A stretch of DNA of 34,564 nucleotides from Deltaproteobacteria bacterium (GTDB lineage: Bacteria; Myxococcota_A; Polyangia; JAAYKL01), in contig JAUXHN010000024.1 of NCBI GenBank assembly GCA_030621515.1, positions 1-34,564 of the forward strand, given 5' to 3'. Shown here in pieces: positions 8,979-17,455 of this stretch (its first letter is position 1; the number at the start of each line of letters is the position of its first letter). Made by a program: the position numbers and the translations under genes. The notes below the pieces were generated by a model. The model had not been told where the DNA came from. It ran no database searches and was given only the letters and a program-made list of their open reading frames with translations.

Positions 8979-9779
8979 CTATTTCTTCGGATCCTTGCGG
9001 GAGATTACTTCGGCCTTGCCGCCCTGGATGATCACGACACGAGGATTGGGTTGCGGGTTCGGTCGTGTGCGCGGTTGCGGCTGTGGGCGGTGTGGCTCAC
9101 GGGCGGCCCACATGGCGGCCATTCGCACCTCCTGGCCGGCGGAGAAGAAGATGAACAGGGCGATGAGCCCCAGGCTCCATGATTTCAAGTAGAAGACCCC
9201 CGCCAATCCGCCGATCACGGCTATGGTTTTTCCAATCCTGGCAGCCAGTATTGTGGCGGAGAGGTAATCTCGCTTCATGGCCAGGGCTCCGCGCAGGATG
9301 CGACCCCCGTCCATGGGGAGGGCCGGGACCAGGTTGAACAGGCCCAGCATCAGATTGAGGGTGAACAGGGTGGAGAATCCCACGTAGACCGCCTCGGGCA
9401 CAACGGGAACGATGACGAAGACCACGGTAAACATGAAGGCGACCGATGCGATGGCAAGGGAAACGACAGGCCCGGCCAGGGCGATGAGTATTTCCCGCAC
9501 GGGCGAACGGGGCATGTTGTACATCCTTGCCATGCCGCCGATGGGGGTGAGGATGATGTCCTTGGTGTGAACGCCGAACTTGCGCGCGGTCAGGGCGTGG
9601 CCCAGTTCGTGGAGCAGCACCGAACCGAACAGGAGCAAGATCAGCCCCATGGACGTCACAATGCCCCACAGCCCGGAGTCGGTGACCCACGTGAACGCGA
9701 TAAAGGGGATTACCACCATGCTGATGTGCAGGCGTATGGGTATCTTGAATGCAGTAAAGATTTTCCAGGACAGGTTCAT
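8979..9779 (-). CDS. M50-family intramembrane zinc metalloprotease (site-2-protease-like)
   Basis: HELGHALTARKFG (HExxH) and the second motif NLVPALPMDGGRILRGALA; multiple TM segments. No CBS domains seen. Confidence 0.9.
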   Translation of the reverse strand: MNLSWKIFTAFKIPIRLHISMVVIPFIAFTWVTDSGLWGIVTSMGLILLLFGSVLLHELGHALTARKFGVHTKDIILTPIGGMARMYNMPRSPVREILIALAGPVVSLAIASVAFMFTVVFVIVPVVPEAVYVGFSTLFTLNLMLGLFNLVPALPMDGGRILRGALAMKRDYLSATILAARIGKTIAVIGGLAGVFYLKSWSLGLIALFIFFSAGQEVRMAAMWAAREPHRPQPQPRTRPNPQPNPRVVIIQGGKAEVISRKDPKK

Positions 9780-9864
9780 CGATTATTCATTTCCTTCGAT
9801 CTGGACCTAGATGTATACACGTATTTCATACGGTCAACAGATGGTTAATATTTCGAGGTGATTC

Positions 9865-10656
9865 TTGTTCAGCTATGTAGACTCGGAGATACGCAAGAAA
9901 CTCGAGCGCGATCGACAACTGGTCTACCTGGACCGGAACGCGACACCTGTGGATATAGACGAGCAAGGTGAATCGTGCGTTTCCCTCCTCGGGCCGATCC
10001 CGATTCCCAGGTTGATCGACGGTGTGGAAGTGACCTTTTCGTGGTATCCGTTCGTCAGGCATGTGGAGTTGCACAGCGTCCTCAATGCGGCCAACGCGGT
10101 TCCCGAGGGTGGAGAGGAAGCCTTCAGATCCCTCCTGCAAGAGAACATGAGCGTCAGCTCGCTTCTGGCTAGCCCGGATTTCCACGAGGTCGAGAGCCCG
10201 CTGGTGAGGATCCATTCGTGCTGCATGACCGGCGACGTGTTCGGATCGTTGCGCTGCGAGTGCGGCCCACAGCTGGAAGAGGCGTTTCGCCTGATAGCCG
10301 CGCAGGGCGGCGCCGTGGTATATATGTCCGGGCACGAGGGCAGGGGGATAGGCCTGTGGGCGAAGGCCGTAACATACCTGTTGCAGGACGCCGGTCAGGA
10401 CACCTACCAGGCCAACACGTCCCTCGGGCTACCCGAGGATTCCCGCGATTTTTCGGACGCGGCGGTGGTGTTGCGTTACCTGCTGGGCGGCAAGCCCATA
10501 CGCCTGCTCTCCAACAACCCGTTGAAGCTGCAGCACCTGGAGCTCGGTGGTCAGGAGGTGGCCGAGTCCATCCCGCACGTGGTCGGGGTAAACGATCACA
10601 ACCTCAGATATCTGCGATCAAAACGAAAAAAAGGGCACACCCTGCCCGAGATGTAA
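9865..10656 (+). CDS. GTP cyclohydrolase II (RibA)-like protein
   Basis: LVRIHSCCMTGDVFGSLRCECGPQLEEA (three zinc Cys), GHEGRGIGLWAKAVTYLLQDAG, NTSLGLPEDSRDF, IRLLSNNPLKLQHLELGG. TTG start. Confidence 0.82.
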   Translation: MFSYVDSEIRKKLERDRQLVYLDRNATPVDIDEQGESCVSLLGPIPIPRLIDGVEVTFSWYPFVRHVELHSVLNAANAVPEGGEEAFRSLLQENMSVSSLLASPDFHEVESPLVRIHSCCMTGDVFGSLRCECGPQLEEAFRLIAAQGGAVVYMSGHEGRGIGLWAKAVTYLLQDAGQDTYQANTSLGLPEDSRDFSDAAVVLRYLLGGKPIRLLSNNPLKLQHLELGGQEVAESIPHVVGVNDHNLRYLRSKRKKGHTLPEM

Positions 10657-10676
10657 CTTGGTAAGGACGAAGTGAA

Positions 10677-11513
10677 ATGATGGAAACCAGGAGACTGATC
10701 AGAGTGTTCTTTTTTGTTGCAGCCGCGTTGAGTTCGATCGGCTGTTTCGGTGTCCGGCAGCTAGATGTCATGGAGGGGTACGAGGGGTTCAAGAACCTCC
10801 ACCCCGATATGGCCACAGTCGAGCCGGCCGGCGGCACAGAGGCCATCGCACTCGATCTCATCGTTCCGGAGACCGCAGGGTGCGTGCCCCTGATGCTGCA
10901 CGATGGCGAGGAAAAAGATGAAAAGGGCCACTTCAGATGCACGGTCTTTGCCTTGACAACCGGTGGGGAGAAGGACGGCTTCAAGCGGAAGTACAAATCG
11001 ATGGGCGAGGACGAGGGCGACCCCCAGAAGATGGGTTTTTCCATGGTGCAGTACGGCGCCACGCTCCAGGCGGCCCTTGAAAAGCAGCTCGGCGGCCACT
11101 TTGGCGAGGTGAGTGTGAATCGGGTGGACGCCTTGTCGGGGAGCTCGGCAATCGTGGCTCAGGAGAGCACCTTTTACTACAAATTTTGGCGGTCCGATGA
11201 AAAGACCATGATTCTGACCCTCACCGCCACGCCTGCGGGCGGCGGACTGCCGGTCTCGGTTTCGGAGGAAGTGACCAGCGAGATGGGCAACGGGCACCTG
11301 GCCTGGATGATCCCGTTGGGAGTGCTGACGTTTCCAATCGGCTACGCCATCGGGTTGGGGGTGTTCTCCAATATGGAGACAGACCTCATCGAGCGGGTCA
11401 TCGGCGAGGCGATGGACAAGGCGGCCAGGGCCCTTGCCGTCAAGCTGGCCGGGCAAGTTGCCGTAAACAGCGACAATCACTATCGAGTGCGCCTCTCGGT
11501 TTCCTATCTTTGA
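10677..11513 (+). CDS. Hypothetical lipoprotein
   Basis: Signal peptide with lipobox-like SSIGC. No recognised domain; C-terminal hydrophobic stretch WMIPLGVLTFPIGYAIGLGVF. Confidence 0.6.
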   Translation: MMETRRLIRVFFFVAAALSSIGCFGVRQLDVMEGYEGFKNLHPDMATVEPAGGTEAIALDLIVPETAGCVPLMLHDGEEKDEKGHFRCTVFALTTGGEKDGFKRKYKSMGEDEGDPQKMGFSMVQYGATLQAALEKQLGGHFGEVSVNRVDALSGSSAIVAQESTFYYKFWRSDEKTMILTLTATPAGGGLPVSVSEEVTSEMGNGHLAWMIPLGVLTFPIGYAIGLGVFSNMETDLIERVIGEAMDKAARALAVKLAGQVAVNSDNHYRVRLSVSYL

Positions 11514-11547
11514 TCCTCTCGTAAAATTTTATGCTACCCTGCCGACC

Positions 11548-12759
11548 ATGTTCTCGATGCGAATTTTGGTGATGATGACTCTGGCGGTCTGCATGGCGAC
11601 ATTCGGCGCCTGCGGCCCCAGGGGACAGGGGAGCAAGCCCCCGGATCCCAAGGGCGGTGTGGTTGACGGCGGAGTCGGGGGGCCGACGGACCCCTCGCCC
11701 GATGACGATGTGCCGAATGTTCCCTTCGCAATGTTCGGCGGAGGCCCGAGACACCTGAACCGGGCGCAAGTCGAGGGTCCGGCCACGGAGCCGGAGTCGA
11801 CCGCAGTGTTCACGACGGGGGCGCGCGTTTTCTCCTCGCCGGTAATAGGGCCCGACGGTTCTGTGTACGTGGGATCGGTGGATGGAACGTTCAATGCTCT
11901 GCGGAGGGACGGGAGCCTGCGCTGGAGCTACGTTTGCGGGAAGCCGATCTTCTCGACCGCTGCAGTCAGCCTGAGCGGAACGGTGTACGTGGGTTGCGAC
12001 GACAAGACTCTCATCGCATTCACGACTGATGGGACCGTCCGGTGGACTTACCGTATGAAGCAAGATGTGGACTCGTCTCCGGTGATAGGGAAGAACGGCG
12101 TTGTCTACGTGGGCGGTGACGGCCTGCACGCCGTGTCGTCGAACGGCACGAGGCGCTTTTTGGCGCATCTGAACGGCCACGTCAACGCGTCACCTGCAGT
12201 CCGTCTCGACGGCATCGTGGTGGTGGGCAGTCACGATCGAAGGGTGTACGCGATGGAGCCGGACGGCACCACCGTATGGGCGTTCGGCACCGGGGGCAGG
12301 GTAGAAGGATCGGTTGCCGCTCTGAACGACAATAACGTGGTGTTTGGATCGAAAGACGGGTTCATGTATCGACTCGCGCCAAAGGGGGGATTGCGGTGGA
12401 AATACGATGCCGGCGGGGCCTTGCTCGGAGGCGTGGCCGTTTCGACGGATGAAAAGACGGTGTACGCGGCTTCCATGTCGGGAGCTGTGATCGCCGTGGA
12501 TGCCGTCAAGGGCGTGGAGTTGTGGAAGTCGCTTACCGGCGGCGCCGTGCGCGGGACTCCGGTGCTCGGGACGGGGGGCAGGCTGTACGTGGGGTCGAGG
12601 GATCACCATTTGTACGCCATGGATGCGAAGACCGGCGAGGTCGTGTGGCGCAAGGACATGGGCGCCCAGATCGATTCGTCGCCGGCGCTTGCTTCGGGCA
12701 AGAGGATGGTGATCGGGACAGACGACGGGACAGTTCATTTTCTTTCGGAGAAGCAATGA
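11548..12759 (+). CDS. PQQ-type beta-propeller repeat lipoprotein
   Basis: Signal/lipobox MATFGAC. Repeated blades such as GSVYVGSVDGTFNALRRDGSLRWSY and GRLYVGSRDHHLYAMDAKTGEVVWRKDMG. Confidence 0.87.
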   Translation: MFSMRILVMMTLAVCMATFGACGPRGQGSKPPDPKGGVVDGGVGGPTDPSPDDDVPNVPFAMFGGGPRHLNRAQVEGPATEPESTAVFTTGARVFSSPVIGPDGSVYVGSVDGTFNALRRDGSLRWSYVCGKPIFSTAAVSLSGTVYVGCDDKTLIAFTTDGTVRWTYRMKQDVDSSPVIGKNGVVYVGGDGLHAVSSNGTRRFLAHLNGHVNASPAVRLDGIVVVGSHDRRVYAMEPDGTTVWAFGTGGRVEGSVAALNDNNVVFGSKDGFMYRLAPKGGLRWKYDAGGALLGGVAVSTDEKTVYAASMSGAVIAVDAVKGVELWKSLTGGAVRGTPVLGTGGRLYVGSRDHHLYAMDAKTGEVVWRKDMGAQIDSSPALASGKRMVIGTDDGTVHFLSEKQ

Positions 12760-13811
12760 AGCTCGATATCAGGTCAAAGGCGCAGGAGCGCGAGTCGGCC
12801 ATGCTCTGCGTGCACGCGACGAAATCCGCGGACCATCATCACGAAAGAGAGCGACCGGAGCAGCCGTGTCCCATTCGCACGGCCTTTGCGCGCGATTGTC
12901 ACCGCATCGTCCACTGCAAGGCATTTCGGCGGCTGCGAGGTAAAACCCAGGTGTTCCTGTGGCCCCGGGGCGATCACTACAGGACACGGCTCACCCACTG
13001 CATGGAGGTCAGTCAGATCGCTCGTACGCTGGCCCGGGCGCTCGACCTCAACGAGGACCTGACGGAGGCCATCGCGCTCGGGCACGATCTGGGTCACACC
13101 CCGTTCGGGCACGCGGGGGAGGCCACGATGCAGCGCCTGGTACCCGGCGGGTTTCGGCACGAACGACAGAGCCTCAGGGTGGTGGAGAAGCTGGAAAACA
13201 ACGGCCTGGGACTGAACCTCACGGCGGTGGTTCGCGACGGCATCCTGCGGCATTCCAAGGGCGCCGGGCCCATACTGGATATTCCGGACGACGAGTTGCC
13301 CCGGACGATGGAGGGCCGACTGGTTCGGCTGGCGGATCTCGTCGCCTATGTGAATCACGATCTGGACGACGCGCTGAGGGCCAGAGTTCTGACGCCTTCG
13401 GATGTTCCGGCCGATCTTCTGAAGGTGCTCGGGGATACGCACTCGAGCAGGCTGACCACCATGGTTTTCGACATCATCGAGCACTCAAACATGGACGGCG
13501 ACGCGCCCGGGATCTCCATGAGCGAGGCGGCGGCGGATGCCCTCGATGGCCTGCGAGCCTTCCTGTACAAGCGCGTTTACTACAACAAGGACGTTCACGC
13601 GGAGTTCCACAAGGCCGAAAGAATGATCGAGCATCTGTGGGGGTACTTCGTTGAAGACATAGATCGTTTCTACGAGATCCACTGGCCGGGCGCACTGAGG
13701 GACGAGACCCCCACCGAAGACATTCGGGATTTCCTTGCCGGCATGACCGACGCATTTGCCGTCAGCCTGCACGACGAGGTTTTCACCCCACGACGGTGGT
13801 ATGTGCTTTAG
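12756..13811 (+). CDS. dgt: dGTP triphosphohydrolase-like HD-domain protein
   Basis: HCKAFRRLRGKTQVF...RTRLTHCMEVSQIARTLARAL...IALGHDLGHTPFGHAGE. The ORF-track start (12522) is too long; ATG at 12756 overlaps the upstream stop (ATGA). Confidence 0.9.
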   Translation: MKLDIRSKAQERESAMLCVHATKSADHHHERERPEQPCPIRTAFARDCHRIVHCKAFRRLRGKTQVFLWPRGDHYRTRLTHCMEVSQIARTLARALDLNEDLTEAIALGHDLGHTPFGHAGEATMQRLVPGGFRHERQSLRVVEKLENNGLGLNLTAVVRDGILRHSKGAGPILDIPDDELPRTMEGRLVRLADLVAYVNHDLDDALRARVLTPSDVPADLLKVLGDTHSSRLTTMVFDIIEHSNMDGDAPGISMSEAAADALDGLRAFLYKRVYYNKDVHAEFHKAERMIEHLWGYFVEDIDRFYEIHWPGALRDETPTEDIRDFLAGMTDAFAVSLHDEVFTPRRWYVL

Positions 13812-14652
13812 CCCTGGCGAAGGCGGCGGTGAGGGTGTTCTCCAGAAGATAGGCGATGGTCATGGGTCCGACACCCCCCGGTACGGGTGTGATCCACGCC
13901 GCCCGCTGCGCCGCCTCCTCGAACTCCACATCCCCCACGAGCGTTCCATCGTCGAGGCGGTTGATGCCCACGTCGATGACCACTGCGCCTTTCTTGATCC
14001 ACTTCCCCTTGATCATCTCCGGGCGTCCCACGGCGGCTATGAGCACGTCGGCCTCGGAGATCACACCGGCGAGATCCCTCGTGCGGGAGTGACATACGGT
14101 GACGGTGGCGTGCTCGTCCAGGAGCAGGTGTGCGACGGGCTTGCCGACTATGGTGGATCGTCCCACCACCACGGCGTTCTTTCCCACGAGGGATACTCCG
14201 GTCTCCACGATCATCCGCATGCATCCCTGAGGGGTACAGGGGACGAGCCCTGCCTGTCCCGCCACCAGCCTGCCCAGGTTGATGGGGTGAAAACCGTCTG
14301 CATCTTTTAGCGGATCGATGGCCTCGATGATGGTGTTCTCATCGATCTGTTCGGGGAGCGGCAGCTGGACGAGAATGCCGTCCACCCGTTCGTCACCGTT
14401 GAGGCGGGCTATGAGATCGAGCAGCTCCTCCTGTGTCGTCGACGCGGGCAAGAGGTGCTGAACGGAATCGATCCCGGCCCTCTTGCAAGCGCGCTTCTTG
14501 TTGCGCACGTAGATCCGGCTGGCGGGATCCTCTCCTGCGAGCACCACGTGCAGGGCGGGTTTTCGACCGAACTCGTCGAGAAATCTCTGCGCCTTCACCT
14601 TGACCTCTTCCCGAACGACTGCGGCGAGGTCCTTTCCGTTTATAGTGCTCAT
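13783..14652 (-). CDS. folD: Bifunctional methylenetetrahydrofolate dehydrogenase/cyclohydrolase FolD
   Basis: VLAGEDPASRIYVRNKKRACKRAGI, DGILVQLPLP, VGRSTIVGKPVAHLLL, TPVPGGVGPMTIAYLLENT. Confidence 0.97.
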   Translation of the reverse strand: MSTINGKDLAAVVREEVKVKAQRFLDEFGRKPALHVVLAGEDPASRIYVRNKKRACKRAGIDSVQHLLPASTTQEELLDLIARLNGDERVDGILVQLPLPEQIDENTIIEAIDPLKDADGFHPINLGRLVAGQAGLVPCTPQGCMRMIVETGVSLVGKNAVVVGRSTIVGKPVAHLLLDEHATVTVCHSRTRDLAGVISEADVLIAAVGRPEMIKGKWIKKGAVVIDVGINRLDDGTLVGDVEFEEAAQRAAWITPVPGGVGPMTIAYLLENTLTAAFARAKAHTTVVG

Positions 14653-14769
14653 GCTTGTTTCTCCTTGCCGGATTCCATGATGTTGTCACATTCGTATTGC
14701 CAATGTTCCCAAAAAATGCTTTTTCTAAAAATCGGACTTCTTTTGTCAATACCAACTTGGAGCTTGTGA

Positions 14770-15660
14770 GTGACCAGCGTTCTTCCCGATGTGACCATGG
14801 TCAGCGCCATCGACAACGTCGGTGTCAAGGAAAACGATCCCGGTACCGCGTTCATCGTCACCATCTACGGCGAGCATCTCGGCAAGCGGTTCGCGATCAC
14901 GCATGTTCCATTGGTCATCGGGCGTTCGTCGGATTGCACCGTTCATATTTTGGACGACAGCGCCTCGCGCCAGCATTGCAAGATCGTGATGAGCGAGAAG
15001 AGCATCATGGTGATGGATCTCAAGTCCACAAACGGCACCTACGTGAACGGTACCTCGGTGGCGGTGCGTCATCTCGAGAACGGGGACATCATCCAGGTGG
15101 GGCGCAGCATCTTCAAGTTCCTCGTAGGCGACGACATCGAAAGCGCCTACCACGAGGAGATCTATCGGCTCAAGACGGTGGATGGGTTGACCGGCGCGTT
15201 CAACAAGAGAACCTTCGACGAGGAGTTGCAAAGAGAACTCCATCGTTTCTACAGGTACAACAGGCCTCTTTCGCTGGTAATGTTCGATCTGGATCGCTTC
15301 AAGGATGTGAACGATACATACGGTCATCTGGCGGGGGACCGGGTACTCAGTGAAATCGGCGTGCTGATGGGTGAAGCGTGTCGCAAGGAGGACACCTTTT
15401 GCAGGTATGGGGGTGAAGAGTTTGCCATCCTCATGCCTGAGCTCGATCTCGAGCAGTGTATTTCCTTCGCCGAAGAGATCAGAGTGAAAGTGGAGGCCCA
15501 TCGCTTCGAGTTCGACGGCGCGGTGATCCCCATTACCATCTCCGGCGGGGTTGCCGAAGCCGATCCCGGATTCGAGAGTCCGTCTGATTTTATTGCTGTA
15601 GCGGACAAGCATCTCTACGAGGCAAAGCACGCCGGACGCAACAGGATCATGCCCGCGTAA
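14770..15660 (+). CDS. FHA-GGDEF diguanylate cyclase
   Basis: FHA: IGRSSDCTVHILDDSASRQHCKI...DLKSTNGTYVNG. GGDEF: DLDRFKDVNDTYGHLAGDRVL...RKEDTFCRYGGEEFAILMPE (GGEEF plus RxxD I-site). GTG start. Confidence 0.93.
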   Translation: MTSVLPDVTMVSAIDNVGVKENDPGTAFIVTIYGEHLGKRFAITHVPLVIGRSSDCTVHILDDSASRQHCKIVMSEKSIMVMDLKSTNGTYVNGTSVAVRHLENGDIIQVGRSIFKFLVGDDIESAYHEEIYRLKTVDGLTGAFNKRTFDEELQRELHRFYRYNRPLSLVMFDLDRFKDVNDTYGHLAGDRVLSEIGVLMGEACRKEDTFCRYGGEEFAILMPELDLEQCISFAEEIRVKVEAHRFEFDGAVIPITISGGVAEADPGFESPSDFIAVADKHLYEAKHAGRNRIMPA

Positions 15661-15673
15661 ACGAGGTTTCGCC

Positions 15674-15850
15674 CTAATCCGACTTGATGCACTCCGCCGG
15701 ACATGCGTCCACGCACGCGTCGCATTCCGTGCACTCGCTCTCGTTGATGACGGCGATATCGTCTTTCATGCTGATACACTCTGCCGGACAGGCATCCACA
15801 CATTCTTCACAACCCGTGCACTCTTCCTTGTCGATTTTGGGAATAGTCAT
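15674..15850 (-). CDS. 2x[4Fe-4S] ferredoxin
   Basis: MTIPKIDKEECTGCEECVDACPAECISMKDDIAVINESECTECDACVDACPAECIKSD; ATG at 15850 preceded by GGAGGAAG. Confidence 0.93.
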   Translation of the reverse strand: MTIPKIDKEECTGCEECVDACPAECISMKDDIAVINESECTECDACVDACPAECIKSD

Positions 15851-15997
15851 TTCTTCCTCCGATGATGAATGGGTGCGCGACCGGTTTTGAGATCGCAGTT
15901 CACCTCGCCTTTTCGCAATTTGCCTACCACGACAAAATGACGCAAGCAATTATTTGTTTTTTGAGATATCCCAATCGGTCCTATACTCCACAACGAC

Positions 15998-17455
15998 ATG
16001 GGAAAAGGACGACGAAGAGCAAACTCCGACTCAAACGTGCTTGACGGCGAGGTGGGGACCATACGCCGTACTGCTCCAATCCGGATCGCTCTGGGATACC
16101 CGGCCCCCTATAAAGTCGCTGCGTCATCCCTCGGATACCAGGTCGTTTACCGTACCTGGAACGAGGCCCCGGCAGTCGTCTGTGAGCGGTTCTTTACCGA
16201 CTCAACAGGCCGTGGCAAGAAAGCGCCCGTTACCCTGGAGAGCGGGTTTCCCATACAATCGGCCCACGCGATCGCTTTCTCCGTTGCCAGCGAGATGGAT
16301 ATCATCGGAGTGGTGGCGTTGCTGGAATCGTGCGGACTTTCACCCCTGAGATCGGAACGGGGGACAAGCGTTGCGCCGGTCATCATCGGTGGTCCGTTGA
16401 CCACCCTCGACCCGCGATTGGTCTCCCCGCTGGCCGACGTGGTGGTTGTGGGCGAGGGCGAAGAAGCCCTCCCCGTGATTCGTGACGCGCTGGCCGATGT
16501 CCCGGACAAGAGAGCCTTTCTCACGAGCCTGGACGGTGCGGCTCCCGGGTTGTGGATCCCGGCGCTCGACGATGAACCTCCATTTGCCGCCCACGCGCCT
16601 TTAGACCTCATTCCGGCCTTTGCCGCCACGTGGTCGAAACGCGCCGAGTTGAAGGACCTGTTTCTCATCGAAGCGGCTCGTGGATGCGGCAGGGCCTGCT
16701 TATTTTGTGTCATGTCCCGGCGCACTGACGGGGCGGCCCCCTTTCGCGCGGCTCCTGTCGAGCGCGTTCTGCAAAACATCCCCGCAAATGCCCCCGGAGT
16801 CGGCCTGGTCGGTGCGGCGGTCACCGATCACCCGGACATCGCGCAGATGGTGGATCTCATCGTCAGGAGAGGACACCGGGTCTCACTCTCCAGCATTCGC
16901 GCCGATCGTCTCACGGAACAGCTCACGCGAAGCCTCGTGGCCGGCGGGCTAAAATCCCTCACCCTTGCGGCGGACGGCTCGTCGGAGGATCTCCGCCGAT
17001 CGGTCAACAAGGGGATCACCAGGGATCACCTTTTCGCGGCGGTCACCATCGCGGCGGCTCACGGGATCAGGCGTATCAAGATTTACTCCATGGTCGGGCT
17101 TCCTGGAGAACAGGATGAGGACATGGAGGAGCTTGCCGGACTGCTGAAGGATCTATCCGCGCATCTGAGCGTGTCCATAGCCGTTCAGGCCTTCGTGCCG
17201 AAACCGGGAACCCCGCTGGCGAACGTCCCCATGCTGGACCTCCCCGCAATCCGGCATAGACTTCAGATGCTTCGCCGCCTGTTGGCTGGCAAGGTGCGCA
17301 TGATCCCCACTTCACCCCGGTGGTCGTGGCTCGACTGGAAGATCGCGCACATGGGTGAGAGGGCCGCGCACGCCGCGATAGAAGCCCGCTCCCACGGGGG
17401 AACCTTCGCCGCCTGGAAGAGGGCTATCGCAAATCAGGGAGAACAGAAACCGTGA
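15998..17455 (+). CDS. Radical SAM protein with N-terminal B12-binding-like region
   Basis: AARGCGRACLFCVMSRR (CxxxCxxC) preceded by a Rossmann-like region (IIGGPLTTLDPRLVSPLADVVVVGEGEEAL) and followed by MVGLPGEQDEDMEEL. Confidence 0.88.
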   Translation: MGKGRRRANSDSNVLDGEVGTIRRTAPIRIALGYPAPYKVAASSLGYQVVYRTWNEAPAVVCERFFTDSTGRGKKAPVTLESGFPIQSAHAIAFSVASEMDIIGVVALLESCGLSPLRSERGTSVAPVIIGGPLTTLDPRLVSPLADVVVVGEGEEALPVIRDALADVPDKRAFLTSLDGAAPGLWIPALDDEPPFAAHAPLDLIPAFAATWSKRAELKDLFLIEAARGCGRACLFCVMSRRTDGAAPFRAAPVERVLQNIPANAPGVGLVGAAVTDHPDIAQMVDLIVRRGHRVSLSSIRADRLTEQLTRSLVAGGLKSLTLAADGSSEDLRRSVNKGITRDHLFAAVTIAAAHGIRRIKIYSMVGLPGEQDEDMEELAGLLKDLSAHLSVSIAVQAFVPKPGTPLANVPMLDLPAIRHRLQMLRRLLAGKVRMIPTSPRWSWLDWKIAHMGERAAHAAIEARSHGGTFAAWKRAIANQGEQKP

